Shown here piece by piece: positions 36,820-46,280 of a stretch of DNA of 64,000 bases; position 1 is the stretch's first letter, and every line of letters starts with the position of its first letter. The notes under the pieces were generated by a model. The model did no database searches, was not told where the DNA came from, and saw only the letters and a program-made list of their open reading frames with translations. The DNA is from Clostridium vincentii (GTDB taxonomy: Bacteria > Bacillota > Clostridia > Clostridiales > Clostridiaceae): the NCBI RefSeq assembly GCF_002995745.1, contig NZ_PVXQ01000017.1, forward strand, positions 1 through 64,000, read 5' to 3'. A program made the translations under genes and the position numbers.

Positions 36820-36848
36820 ATAATAATATATCCTTATATTGCTGTCAA
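36820..36848 (-). promoter_or_regulatory. Promoter of the his operon
   Basis: On the minus strand TTGACA (36848-36843), a 17-nt spacer and TATTAT (36825-36820). No T-box leader is seen before hisZ. Confidence 0.75.
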
Positions 36849-36891
36849 GATTATTAGTGAATTTTTTAACAAATTTTATCAAATTTATTCC

Positions 36892-36933
36892 ATAAAAAAA
36901 GCTATTTAGTGTTTAACCTAAATAACTTTTTAA
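36892..36933 (-). terminator. Terminator of the thr unit
   Basis: On the minus strand AAAAAGTTATTTAG pairs with CTAAATAGCTTTTT and is followed by T residues. It separates thrC-thrB-ACT from the his promoter. Confidence 0.75.
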
Positions 36934-36964
36934 TATAAAATATTGTATTATGATTATCTTATAA

Positions 36965-37402
36965 CTATTCCATAGCTATAAAATCCACTTTTTCTACTCT
37001 ATCTAATTTGCTTAAGTCTTGAACTAAAGTCTTTATATCACCATTTAGATCACTTATATCAATTGTCAAACTAATATATGCATATCCATTTAAAGGTATT
37101 CCTTGATTTATTGTAAGAATATTCCCCTTAATACTAGAAACATAATTTAGTATATTTGAAAGGACCCCTGTTCCATCTACAATCATTACATTAAATGTGG
37201 CTTTTCTTCCCTTTTGACTCTCTGAAAATTCAAAAACCAAATCCTTGTACTTGTAATATACACTTCTACTAACCCCAGCTATTTTTGTCGCTTCTGTTAT
37301 TTCTTTTGCTTTACCTTCCTGTAATAATTTTTTTGCATTTACAACTTTTTCATATACTTCTGGTAAAGCCCTTTTATCTATTAGAAAAAAATTACCTTCC
37401 AT
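36965..37402 (-). CDS. ACT-domain protein, PheB-like (UPF0735)
   Basis: The 145-residue protein has an N-terminal helix-turn-helix-like part (EATKIAGVSRSVYYKYKDLVF) and a C-terminal ACT domain (residues about 70-143, GTGVLSNILNYVSSIKGNILTINQ). ACT domains bind amino acids. The position after thrB, with a one-base overlap, suggests an amino-acid-responsive regulatory role, but no target is shown by sequence. Confidence 0.85.
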   Translation of the reverse strand: MEGNFFLIDKRALPEVYEKVVNAKKLLQEGKAKEITEATKIAGVSRSVYYKYKDLVFEFSESQKGRKATFNVMIVDGTGVLSNILNYVSSIKGNILTINQGIPLNGYAYISLTIDISDLNGDIKTLVQDLSKLDRVEKVDFIAME

Positions 37403-38298
37403 TACTTTTCACCTTCCATTACAATGGCCCCCACTGCATCAATAGAAAGTTCATGCAAAGTCCAACTTAATCCCTTTGTCTGTAAAAATTCTTTAATCTT
37501 ATTGCTAAAGCCAACCTGATTTTCTGAAATCATAGTCATAATTGTAGGTCCAGCCCCACTTAAATATGAAGCCATAGCCCCAACTCTATAGGCCTCACTT
37601 TTCACCTCTTCAAATCCTTCTATAAGTTCACTTCTATAGTTCTCATGAAAAGCATCTTTGCAAGCGAATTTAAGTAATTCTGTTTTCCCACTTGTCATAG
37701 CTGCTACTAAAAGTGCAGCTCTTCCTACATTATAAACTCCATCCTTTAAGGATATTTTATCTGGCAAGACTTCTCTTGCCTCCTTAGTAGAAAGCCTAAA
37801 GTCAGGTATAATAGGAACAAATTTAATATTCTCATGAACATTTATTGTTTCATAATATACCTTTCCTTCTTCAATAATAGCAACCACTAATCCACCTAAC
37901 AAGGCTGGTGCTACATTATCTGGATGGCCTTCCATCTCTACTGCCATTTCAAGTATTTCATCTTGAGAAAATCTTTTTCCCATTATTTCATTAGCTCCAA
38001 CTAGTCCCCCAACTATACAGGTAGAGCTACTTCCAAGCCCCCTTGAAACTGGTACATCTTGAATAAGTGTTGATATCTCTAAGCCCCTTGGAGAATATCC
38101 ACCGCGATCAAAACATTTCATCATCGCTTCATATACTACGTTATCTTCATTACAAAACTCTTCTGGTACTCCCTTGAAAGTAAGCCCATCTTCCGTTTCT
38201 TTAAATCCAAAAACATTGTAGATATTTAGCGCTATCCCAATTGAATCAAATCCAGGACCCATATTAGCTGACGTAGCAGGCACTCTTACTTTAATCAT
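37402..38298 (-). CDS. thrB: Homoserine kinase
   Basis: A 298-residue GHMP kinase that phosphorylates homoserine. It has PATSANMGPGFDSIGIAL, the ATP loop PVSRGLGSSSTCIVGG and the C-terminal YLSGAGPTIM motif. It lies 11 bases after thrC, so they are cotranscribed. Confidence 0.95.
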   Translation of the reverse strand: MIKVRVPATSANMGPGFDSIGIALNIYNVFGFKETEDGLTFKGVPEEFCNEDNVVYEAMMKCFDRGGYSPRGLEISTLIQDVPVSRGLGSSSTCIVGGLVGANEIMGKRFSQDEILEMAVEMEGHPDNVAPALLGGLVVAIIEEGKVYYETINVHENIKFVPIIPDFRLSTKEAREVLPDKISLKDGVYNVGRAALLVAAMTSGKTELLKFACKDAFHENYRSELIEGFEEVKSEAYRVGAMASYLSGAGPTIMTMISENQVGFSNKIKEFLQTKGLSWTLHELSIDAVGAIVMEGEK

Positions 38299-38309
38299 TT
38301 CATTGCCTC

Positions 38310-39764
38310 CTATTTTAAATAAGATAAAATAGCTTCTTTCATCTCATCTTTATCCCAAACTTCTTCATGTAATATTTGTTTCTTATCCAAGTCCCTAAGG
38401 TTTGTTGGAATTTCAATTTTTGTTTTCTCAAAAAGTTTATTTAATACCTTAAAATCATCTATTCCCTCAACATCAATTTCAAGTGCATTACAAATACTTC
38501 TTGGGAATTTATATGGACTTGCAGTTGATGCTATTAAAACTTGTTTATTGGCCCCAGTTTCTTTTACATACTTCTCATAAACAACCTGGGCAACTGCAGT
38601 ATGTGTATCTATTAGATAGCCCTCTTTATTATACATATCGCTTATTGCTTTAGAAACTTCTTCTTGAGTTGCGAAGTTTCCGTAAAAATCTTTTAAAAAT
38701 TCTTTTAACTTATCAGAAACTTCATAAATTCCCTCTTTAATTAAAGAATCCATAAGCTTCTTTATTTCTTCTCCATCTTTTCCACTACCTTCAAATAATA
38801 ATCTTTCTAAATTTGAAGATACTAAGATATCCATAGATGGTGATTCAGTTAAAATAAGTTCTCGTCTTTTATCATAAACCCCAGTATGGAAAAAATCTGT
38901 TAATACTTTATTATCATTTGAAGCACAAATGAATTTTTCAACTGGTAACCCCATTCTCTTAGCATAATATGCAGCTAAAATATTACCAAAATTCCCTGTA
39001 GGTACAACCACATTAATCTTTTCATCTTCCTTAATCTTGCCTTCTTTAACAAGCTTAAAGTATCCATAGAAATAATATACAATTTGAGGTACAAGTCGTC
39101 CAATATTTATAGAATTTGCAGAAGATAAAAGATAACCCTCTTTCTTTAATTCTTCCTTAAATTTTTCATCACCAAAGATTTCTTTAACTCCATTTTGTGC
39201 ATTATCAAAATTACCTGTAATACCATAAACCTTAACATTTTTACCTTCTTGGGTTGACATTTGTCTTTCTTGTATAGCACTTACACCCTTTTTAGGATAA
39301 TAAACTATAACCTTGAAGCCTTCAACATCTTTAAAACCTTCTAAAGCTGCTTTTCCAGTATCTCCAGATGTTGCAGTTAATATAACTACCTCTTCCTTGA
39401 GTCCTAAAGCTTTTCTTGCTCTTCTCATTACTTGTGGAAGAAATAATAAAGCTGCATCCTTAAATGCACATGTAGGTCCATGATACAATTCTAAAAAATT
39501 CTTATTAACTTCAACATTAAATCGGTCATTATACGCCTCGTTAATTGCATCCATTAATTCTTCTTCTTTAATATCAGTAAAATACTCTTTTATTATCTTA
39601 AAAGCTAATTCCTCATAAGATAAAGTCTTTTCTTTTTTTAAAGAGTCATACAGATTAGGAAAAGATTCTGGAACATATAACCCTCCATCCTTAGCAATTC
39701 CTCTAACTATTGCTTCAGCAGAAGCTACTCCACTTTCTAAGCCTCTTGTACTTTGAAACTTCAT
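38310..39764 (-). CDS. thrC: Threonine synthase
   Basis: A PLP enzyme of 484 residues making threonine from O-phosphohomoserine. It is the long class with N-terminal FQSTRG, the PLP lysine in HGPTCAFKDAALLFLPQ, TATSGDTGKAALEGF and PTGNFGNILAAYYAK. GGGGTGATAAA sets the start at 39764. A promoter-like TTGTTT-17-TATTAT lies upstream on the minus strand. No homoserine dehydrogenase gene in the window. Confidence 0.95.
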   Translation of the reverse strand: MKFQSTRGLESGVASAEAIVRGIAKDGGLYVPESFPNLYDSLKKEKTLSYEELAFKIIKEYFTDIKEEELMDAINEAYNDRFNVEVNKNFLELYHGPTCAFKDAALLFLPQVMRRARKALGLKEEVVILTATSGDTGKAALEGFKDVEGFKVIVYYPKKGVSAIQERQMSTQEGKNVKVYGITGNFDNAQNGVKEIFGDEKFKEELKKEGYLLSSANSINIGRLVPQIVYYFYGYFKLVKEGKIKEDEKINVVVPTGNFGNILAAYYAKRMGLPVEKFICASNDNKVLTDFFHTGVYDKRRELILTESPSMDILVSSNLERLLFEGSGKDGEEIKKLMDSLIKEGIYEVSDKLKEFLKDFYGNFATQEEVSKAISDMYNKEGYLIDTHTAVAQVVYEKYVKETGANKQVLIASTASPYKFPRSICNALEIDVEGIDDFKVLNKLFEKTKIEIPTNLRDLDKKQILHEEVWDKDEMKEAILSYLK

Positions 39765-39921
39765 TTTATCACCCCAAGTATTTATTATGTGCACATTCTT
39801 TTGTATGAATTTTTTGTATTATAATACCGCTATCATAATACCATGTTCTCCTAAGGAAAACAACTGTTTTGTTCTGAAAAACACCATGAAACATCATAAT
39901 ACCTAAACTTAACAATTATTT

Positions 39922-40476
39922 CTACATGCTTAAAAGAACAAGTGCTCCTTTTACTGAAACATGATGATTTTTCACAAAGTCTTTAGCATCGCATTTCTTT
40001 ATCTTAAACACTTCTATTTCCTCATCCTCTTCAGTATTATAATTTGTCATTTCACCCTCAACAACCATTTTTACTATAGCTGTAGTCTCATCAGTTAATC
40101 CTACTGATGAATAACTTGGTTTAAGAATAAGCTCATAGCTTTTCCCTCTTAATCCAGTTTCCTCGTATAATTCTCTTCTTGCAGCCTGTTCTATAGTCTC
40201 ACCCTTATCTATCATTCCAGCTGGAAGTTCATAAAGATAATCTGATATAGCAGGTCTATATTGTTTTAACATTACTATTTCATCATTCTCTGTAACTGGA
40301 ATTATCATAACTCCGTCACAAACGTCATGTTTCTTTGTATTACATGACATCTCTTCTCTTTTCCTCCTACTTGCTACATAGTAATCCTTTGGAGTACCCT
40401 TCTTATTTATTAATTTTAATTTGTACATATTTAAATATTCACTATTAGTTAGTTGAACAACATCTATTAATCTCAT
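39922..40476 (-). CDS. Nudix hydrolase, ADP-ribose pyrophosphatase type
   Basis: A 184-residue enzyme with an intact Nudix box (GMIDKGETIEQAARRELYEETGL, matching Gx5Ex7REUxEExGU). The upstream YRPAISDYLYELPAG segment is typical of ADP-sugar pyrophosphatases (NudF/YqkG). GGAGGAAAA precedes the ATG. Substrate specificity is not certain. Confidence 0.88.
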   Translation of the reverse strand: MRLIDVVQLTNSEYLNMYKLKLINKKGTPKDYYVASRRKREEMSCNTKKHDVCDGVMIIPVTENDEIVMLKQYRPAISDYLYELPAGMIDKGETIEQAARRELYEETGLRGKSYELILKPSYSSVGLTDETTAIVKMVVEGEMTNYNTEEDEEIEVFKIKKCDAKDFVKNHHVSVKGALVLLSM

Positions 40477-40726
40477 CGTAATTTTCCTCCGTGTATATAA
40501 TTTATTTACTATCTACATTATACTATATTATAATCAATTGACAGGAATATATCTAAATTTAAGAATTTGTTAATGTTTAATCGCTAATAAGTATCTTCTT
40601 TGTTCATTTTAACATACTATATTTGATTGAGGTCTAGTAAAGGTGTAAAATAGAACCAGATTAAAATACTGTTAAAAATAAAAACAATATAATTATGATT
40701 TTATATGTAGAAAGGATGATTTTATA

Positions 40727-41311
40727 ATGAATGACATTTTGAATAATATTATAGCTCGTAGAAGTATACGTTCTTATAGCACTAAACAAATACCTGATGT
40801 ATCCCTTGCTGACCTCATCAATGCTGGCATCTATGCACCAAGTGGAGGTAATTCTCAGTCCAGAATTTTTACAGTACTGCAAAAAACTAATCTTCTTGAA
40901 GATCTTAATGAAGCTGTTAAAGAAGCATTTTTAAATATGAATGTTGACAAAATGACTTATAAATCAAAGATATCAGGTAAACAAGCCTCCATAGATCCAA
41001 GATATAGCTTTTACTATTATGCACCTACTTTAATAATCGTATCTAACGACAGGAAATATTCTAATGCCATGGCAGATTGCTCTGTCGCTCTTGAAAATAT
41101 TTTTCTTGTTGCCCATTCATTAGATTTAGGTTCATGTTGGATTAATCAATTAGCTTGGTTTTGTGATGAACCAAAAGTCAGAATGATACTAACTGAACTA
41201 GGTATACCAAAGAATTATATAGTCTGCGGCTCAGCTTCTATTGGATATTCTTCAGGTAATATACCACATGCTAGATCTAAAAAAGAAGGAACTGTGGATA
41301 TCATTAAATAG
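40727..41311 (+). CDS. Nitroreductase-family flavoprotein
   Basis: A 194-residue FMN-dependent oxidoreductase beginning ARRSIRSYSTKQIPD, with the flavin-contact APSGGNSQS motif and a C-terminal GYSSG segment. The substrate cannot be predicted; many such enzymes reduce quinones or nitro compounds. AAAGGATGA precedes the ATG. Its end overlaps the convergent dprA-like gene by 8 bases. Confidence 0.85.
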   Translation: MNDILNNIIARRSIRSYSTKQIPDVSLADLINAGIYAPSGGNSQSRIFTVLQKTNLLEDLNEAVKEAFLNMNVDKMTYKSKISGKQASIDPRYSFYYYAPTLIIVSNDRKYSNAMADCSVALENIFLVAHSLDLGSCWINQLAWFCDEPKVRMILTELGIPKNYIVCGSASIGYSSGNIPHARSKKEGTVDIIK

Positions 41312-42242
41312 TTTGAGTGAAGTCCTTCTCAAAGGACTCCTCAATAAATTTCTTTCCACCTATCTTTATTAATTCTAAATTCCCCTTTGGTACATTTTCA
41401 TCAAATCTAACCAATGTTGGAGTCCATTGATTTTGTAGATTTTCAGCAGCGCCTGTCCAAGTTTCACCTTTATTATAATCTGCTGAAACTACAACCGTAA
41501 GCTCTGACAAACCATAAATATACTTATTTCTATCCATAGCTGAGTATACTGAAATTCCACTTCTAGGATTACTATCACTCATAAGTAAAAGATTTCCTTT
41601 AACTATATCCTCTCTTACTTCTTTCTTTTTTATTCTATTTATCATGCTATCTCCTATAAATTGTACTACTTTACCATTGTTTTTTAACACCTGAACCTGT
41701 GAAACACTGTCCACACCATCTGCATTTCCACATATCAAAGAATATTTATCCTTAACTATTTTGTCAGCTAACTGCTTAGTAAATTCTATATCATATTCAT
41801 CTACAGATTTCAAACCAACTACTCCAACTAAATTATTGCACAAAATTTCTATATTGCCACAATAATATATCATTGGTGGACACTTCTGTTTAAGTCGTTC
41901 TCTTAGAATTTTCGGATAAGTTTTATCTGCTCTTGTAGTTATATTAATACCTAATTTTTTTAGTTCATTTAATTCAAAAGTTAATTGCCCAGCCTTTGAT
42001 AATAACTTTATAATTCTCTCACTTTCCTTTTCTTCAATAAGAAGTTCTTTTTCAATTTGTTCTTTTGATAGATTAAATAAATTTGATGGTTCCTTAATTG
42101 AAGAACTCCATATTATTTTTGCAAGTTTACTCCATTCAACCATAGTAAATGGTTTTATCGTATCAACTTTATGATTTATTGCCAAATTACTACATAATAA
42201 TATTATTGCTAAACTATTATTATTAAATTCCTCGTTATTCAA
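41304..42242 (-). CDS. DprA-like Rossmann-fold (SLOG) protein
   Basis: The 312-residue protein has a helical N-terminal part (1-100) and a DprA/Smf-like Rossmann domain (about 105-290). Family segments are recognisable but altered: YPKILRERLKQKCPPMIYYCG, VGVVGLKSVDEYD in place of VGSRxxSxYG, LICGNADGVDSVSQ in place of SGLARGIDAAAH, and YIYGLSELTVVVSA. It is therefore divergent from housekeeping DprA and lacks its winged-helix tail. A TTG start at 42242 follows GGAGGGG. It adjoins the upstream RecQ-PRTase stop, so the two are coupled. Confidence 0.8.
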   Translation of the reverse strand: MNNEEFNNNSLAIILLCSNLAINHKVDTIKPFTMVEWSKLAKIIWSSSIKEPSNLFNLSKEQIEKELLIEEKESERIIKLLSKAGQLTFELNELKKLGINITTRADKTYPKILRERLKQKCPPMIYYCGNIEILCNNLVGVVGLKSVDEYDIEFTKQLADKIVKDKYSLICGNADGVDSVSQVQVLKNNGKVVQFIGDSMINRIKKKEVREDIVKGNLLLMSDSNPRSGISVYSAMDRNKYIYGLSELTVVVSADYNKGETWTGAAENLQNQWTPTLVRFDENVPKGNLELIKIGGKKFIEESFEKDFTQTI

Positions 42243-44333
42243 TTAGTCATCCCCTCCGCCATTAGTTGTAGCTGCTAGTGCATATGGAAATATTCTGCTT
42301 GCTCCATTTATATTTAATAAAAAGCCACAAACAGTTAATGTCCAACTAGAGTCAACAATATCATCTATTAGCAACACATTTTCATATTTAACTGTTCCAT
42401 TAACCTTAAAGCCATTATAAGCATTTTTGCTCTGCATATTTGTATTTTCCATAGTTTTTTGTTTCGGAGTTTCTATAGGTTTTGTTATCATATCTATGAA
42501 AGGTACTTCTAAAGCTTCCGCGACTCTTATAGCAAAAGATTTAACCACTACAGGTCTTCTTAAGGACGGAACTGCTGCAACACAATCTATATGTTCTAAT
42601 TCCTTCCACCTATTCTTTATCAAGTCTATACTAGCTTTAACTAATTCATCACAAAAATATTCATTTTTATCTCTATTATCTTCAACAAGTTTCCCAAATT
42701 TAGAGCTTCCAAAATACGATAACGCTCTCCCCGGTTCATTTAATTCTTGTTTTAACATATTCTTTGCACTGTTAGCTACAGTTCCTGCTGGCCACTGCTT
42801 TCTAACTTTTATTTTTATTGATCTACTTCTACTAAAGATTTCTGCTTGTTTTAATAGATCCGTATTTACATTACTGTTAAAATACTCTTTTCCTATGCAA
42901 TTACAACACTTTCCGCATTCTTTACAAGTATTATCATCTAGCTCATTAGCAATGAATTTCATGTAACATTTATCTGTATCGGTATATTTCTCCATAAGCT
43001 GGAGCTCTTTATATCTAGTTTCTAGAATTTGTTCTACATTAAAGTCATCGTAATCATATGGATGTAGTGTTCTAATATACTTTGATTTCACCTTTGCAAC
43101 AACATTATGCAAATCAAGTAATTTTAAGCACTTTTCTATACTGCTATTACTTGTATTCATAACTTTTCTTAAGTCATATGAACTCAGTCCCTCTTTAGAG
43201 TTTTCTATAAAATCCAGCACTTTCTCTAATTGTTCTCTCTTAGGCGAACCGTTATTTATAAAATACTCTGCAATTTCTCTATCTTCTTTACCTACTAAAA
43301 GGATAGCATAGGCATCTTTTAGTTTCCTCCCAGCTCTTCCTATTTCTTGATAATATCTTATTATATTTTGAGGCATTTGAAAATGTATAACAAATGATAA
43401 ATCTCCTTTATCAAATCCCATTCCTAATGCTACTGTAGATACCAATGCTTTTACTTTATTTTCTATTAATAACTTTTCCCGTTCTTCTCTTAAAATTCTT
43501 GCTTCATTCCTATCCGAAGATAGCTTTGCATGATATGGCAATGCATTAATATTATTTTCTTGTAACCAATCGGAAATTCTATTACAATCTCTAGTAGTTG
43601 AGCAGTATATAATTCCAGATCCCTCTATCTTAATTATATTTTCTGCAATCCAAGCCATTCGTTCCCCTTGAGTTGGCAATTTTATCACCTGTATATTCAA
43701 AGATTCTCTCATTAATGAGCCTTTAATTATCTTAATATCATCTCCAAGTTGTCTTTTAATATCATCAACAACCCTATTATTAGCAGTTGCCGTTGTAGCT
43801 ATTACAGGTATATTAGGAGGTAATGTTCTTATAATTTCAACTATTCTACTGTAATCTGGTCTAAAGTCATGCCCCCAATCTGATATACAATGAGCCTCAT
43901 CTATAACTATCATATTAGGACCATCCTTTATTGCCGGTATAATCCTATTAATAAATTTTTTATTTGCTAATCTTTCTGGTGCTATTAAAACAATCTCACA
44001 TTCACCGTTAATTAAAGTTGACTCAATTTCTTCCCAATCATCTTCATTTTCACTATTTATAGTAACAGCTCGTATTCCTATTTTTTTCGCAGTTTCTATT
44101 TGATTTCTCATAAGAGATAATAGAGGACTAACTAAAATCGTTATACCCCCACGCCTTTCCTTTAACATTTTAGCTGCAATAAAATATACAATACTTTTGC
44201 CCCATCCAGTTCTTTGTACTACTAAGGTTCGCTTACTATCCAAAGCCGATTCAATTGCCTCATATTGACCATCATGAAAAATGGAATTATGTCCTAGCAT
44301 ATCTTTTAAAAGCTCTTCACATCTATCTCTCAT
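42243..44333 (-). CDS. RecQ-type helicase fused to a phosphoribosyltransferase domain
   Basis: A 696-residue fusion. The RecQ helicase core spans about 1-345: Walker A RTGWGKS (41-47), DEAH at 145-148 with the aromatic loop CISDWGHDFRPDY, ATTATA, and QEIGRAGR (329-336). A zinc-like Cys cluster lies at 456-479. The C-terminal 560-690 is a type I PRTase domain with PRPP loop VLLIDDIVDSSWTL (653-666) and AAVPSLRRPVV, similar to ComF-like domains. Walker A has Trp where RecQ usually has Gly. It is coupled to the dprA-like gene. Function unknown; see findings. Confidence 0.88.
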   Translation of the reverse strand: MRDRCEELLKDMLGHNSIFHDGQYEAIESALDSKRTLVVQRTGWGKSIVYFIAAKMLKERRGGITILVSPLLSLMRNQIETAKKIGIRAVTINSENEDDWEEIESTLINGECEIVLIAPERLANKKFINRIIPAIKDGPNMIVIDEAHCISDWGHDFRPDYSRIVEIIRTLPPNIPVIATTATANNRVVDDIKRQLGDDIKIIKGSLMRESLNIQVIKLPTQGERMAWIAENIIKIEGSGIIYCSTTRDCNRISDWLQENNINALPYHAKLSSDRNEARILREEREKLLIENKVKALVSTVALGMGFDKGDLSFVIHFQMPQNIIRYYQEIGRAGRKLKDAYAILLVGKEDREIAEYFINNGSPKREQLEKVLDFIENSKEGLSSYDLRKVMNTSNSSIEKCLKLLDLHNVVAKVKSKYIRTLHPYDYDDFNVEQILETRYKELQLMEKYTDTDKCYMKFIANELDDNTCKECGKCCNCIGKEYFNSNVNTDLLKQAEIFSRSRSIKIKVRKQWPAGTVANSAKNMLKQELNEPGRALSYFGSSKFGKLVEDNRDKNEYFCDELVKASIDLIKNRWKELEHIDCVAAVPSLRRPVVVKSFAIRVAEALEVPFIDMITKPIETPKQKTMENTNMQSKNAYNGFKVNGTVKYENVLLIDDIVDSSWTLTVCGFLLNINGASRIFPYALAATTNGGGDD

Positions 44334-44499
44334 AAACTATCTCCTTTATTATAAAATGACTTATTGTGTTTTCCTTATTAAATTCTTATTTTTTTATTAT
44401 TATAACCACTAACTGCTATACTTTTTCATTTTATTGATTATAATTATATATAAGAATATTTTTATTATTTATTTAATAAAATTTAGGGGGTCAAATTTC

Positions 44500-44721
44500 A
44501 TGACTACTGGTAAAAAACTATATAAAATTAAGAATGAAGGAAAAATATTAGGTGTTTGTGCAGGTGTTGCTGAATACCTTGGAGCAGATGTCACATTAAT
44601 TAGAATTCTATGGGTTTTAGCTGTTTGTGCTTTAGGTACAGGTATAGCTTTATACATAATTGCTGCATTGATTATGCCTGACAAAAGCGATATATTTAAT
44701 AATCCAAATAATTTTCAATAA
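44500..44721 (+). CDS. PspC-domain membrane protein
   Basis: A 73-residue protein with the PspC signature (KLYKIKNEGKILGVCAGVAE, YLGADVTLIRILWV) and a membrane helix (VLAVCALGTGIALYIIAALIMP). Such proteins are linked to envelope stress in other bacteria. TAGGGGG precedes the ATG at 44500; the open frame upstream has no ribosome site. Confidence 0.85.
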   Translation: MTTGKKLYKIKNEGKILGVCAGVAEYLGADVTLIRILWVLAVCALGTGIALYIIAALIMPDKSDIFNNPNNFQ

Positions 44722-44733
44722 ATTTAACATTTT

Positions 44734-44767
44734 GGAAGCGAATTTATAATTTGCTTCCTTTTTTTTA
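44734..44767 (+). terminator. Terminator after the pspC-like gene
   Basis: GGAAGC (44734-44739) extended into AAATT pairs with GCTTCC (44753-44758), followed by a run of about nine T residues. Confidence 0.85.
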
Positions 44768-44881
44768 TGTTGATACTTATATTTATAATGGTACAATAAA
44801 AAGCGACGATATTTTTTTGCAATTTTTTATTAATTATCCACCAAATTATATTAATTATAAATTAAAAATGGAGGACATATA

Positions 44882-45475
44882 ATGCTAAAAAATCATAACA
44901 AACAAATTTTTGGAGTTAGACAATTAACTACAATTGGAATGTTATCTGGAATATCTATTTTTATGGGACTTACAGGATTAGGATTTATTCCTCTTCCTTT
45001 TATGAAAGCTACTATAATGCATATCCCAGTTATTATTGGTGCTATCATAGAAGGTCCTATAGTAGGTGCTACAGTTGGATTAGTATTTGGTCTTTTTTCA
45101 ATTTACCAAAACATTACTGCCCCAACTCTTTTATCTCCTGTTTTTATGAATCCTATAGTTGCGATTATTCCAAGACTATTAATAGGAATTACTTCATACT
45201 ATATTTATAAATTTATAAAGAATAGATTCAACACTCCAAAAATTGCCTTTGGCTTTGCTGCTGTAGTTGGTACTATTACCAACACTGTCGGAGTTTTAGG
45301 ACTTACTTATTTGGTTTTTGCTGAACAATATGCATCTTTAAAGGATATAAGCTCTAGCTCTGTTGCTGGTATATTAGGAACTATAGCTTTAACTAACGGC
45401 GTTCCTGAATGTATAATATCTGTTATCATAATAGTTCCTGTTGTTACTAGGCTAACAAAATTTTTGAAAAAATAG
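44882..45475 (+). CDS. ECF transporter S component
   Basis: A 197-residue membrane protein with six predicted helices and the N-terminal pattern of vitamin-binding S subunits (TTIGMLSGISIFMGLTG, PVIIGAIIEGPIVGATVGLVFG). It would work with a shared EcfAA'T energising module encoded elsewhere. No riboswitch is seen in the 110 bases upstream, so the vitamin (pantothenate, folate or other) is unknown. GGAGGACATATA precedes the ATG. Confidence 0.82.
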   Translation: MLKNHNKQIFGVRQLTTIGMLSGISIFMGLTGLGFIPLPFMKATIMHIPVIIGAIIEGPIVGATVGLVFGLFSIYQNITAPTLLSPVFMNPIVAIIPRLLIGITSYYIYKFIKNRFNTPKIAFGFAAVVGTITNTVGVLGLTYLVFAEQYASLKDISSSSVAGILGTIALTNGVPECIISVIIIVPVVTRLTKFLKK

Positions 45476-45649
45476 CCTCTATCCATTGAAATTGCTTATA
45501 TTATCAATGTGTTCTCAATTAATAATAGTTTGTACTTTTTTCCTCTATTCCCTATTTAATCATAGGTTATATCTATTATGTTTGCATATAATAATACTGC
45601 AAGCAAGTAATGCTTAGCAAATAAAAAAAAGTTAGAGGAGGAATTTATT

Positions 45650-45832
45650 ATGGCACAAACACTAGTACCAGAAGCAAAAAACGGAATAACAAAATTTAAG
45701 AGTGAGGTAGCTTCAGAAATGGGTGTTCCTTTCACTGATTACAACGGAAATCTTTCTTCAAAACAATGCGGAAGCGTTGGCGGAGAAATGGTTAAGAGAA
45801 TGGTTCAACAGTACGAAACAGGAATTAAGTAA
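45650..45832 (+). CDS. ssp: Small acid-soluble spore protein, alpha/beta type, copy 1
   Basis: A 60-residue DNA-binding protein that coats and protects spore DNA. The GPR protease site SEVASEMGV and the C-terminal GGEMVKRMVQQYE motif are intact. GAGGAGGAA precedes the ATG. Differs from copy 2 at two residues (Asn11/Ser, Thr14/Ser region). Expected under sigma-G; I cannot place a confident promoter. Confidence 0.95.
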   Translation: MAQTLVPEAKNGITKFKSEVASEMGVPFTDYNGNLSSKQCGSVGGEMVKRMVQQYETGIK

Positions 45833-45854
45833 TTACATAATTTAAGAAATGTTT

Positions 45855-45878
45855 AGGTCACGGTTTATACCGTGACCT
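45855..45878 (+). terminator. Terminator after ssp copy 1
   Basis: AGGTCACGG and CCGTGACCT form a perfect 9-bp stem with a T-rich tail; the same hairpin recurs after copy 2. Confidence 0.85.
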
Positions 45879-46082
45879 TTATTCTTTATAAGGATTTAAT
45901 ATGCACAGTATTAACACTTGCACACTTTGATTTATCTATTGATTTTACTTAATTAGAGTTTGTACATTTTTCCTCCATTACCTATATAATCATAGGTTAT
46001 ATATTTTCGGTTTACATATAATAATACTGCAAGCAAGTAATGCTTAGCAAATAAAAATAAATCGTTAGAGGAGGAATTTATT

Positions 46083-46265
46083 ATGGCACAAACACTAGTA
46101 CCAGAAGCAAAAAGCGGAATATCAAAATTTAAAAGTGAGGTAGCTTCAGAAATGGGTGTTCCTTTCACTGACTACAATGGAAATCTTTCTTCAAAACAAT
46201 GCGGAAGTGTTGGTGGAGAAATGGTTAAGAGAATGGTTCAACAGTACGAGACAGGAATTAAGTAG
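46083..46265 (+). CDS. ssp: Small acid-soluble spore protein, alpha/beta type, copy 2
   Basis: A near-identical paralogue of copy 1 with the same GPR site and C-terminus. Nucleotide identity over the coding part is very high, indicating a recent duplication or gene conversion. Confidence 0.95.
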   Translation: MAQTLVPEAKSGISKFKSEVASEMGVPFTDYNGNLSSKQCGSVGGEMVKRMVQQYETGIK

Positions 46266-46280
46266 TACATAAAAAAATTA

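Larger units (their letters stand above)
45529..45880. repeat. Tandem duplication, unit 1 (ssp gene)
   Basis: The block from TTTGTAC (45529) through the spore-protein gene to its terminator is repeated at 45959-46306 with few changes, including the upstream CATATAATAATACTGCAAGC stretch and the terminator. Confidence 0.85.

Noticed and set aside
39765-39921. T-box leader before thrC
   Set aside because: No GGGTGGNACC-type motif or terminator pairing; only a simple promoter is seen.
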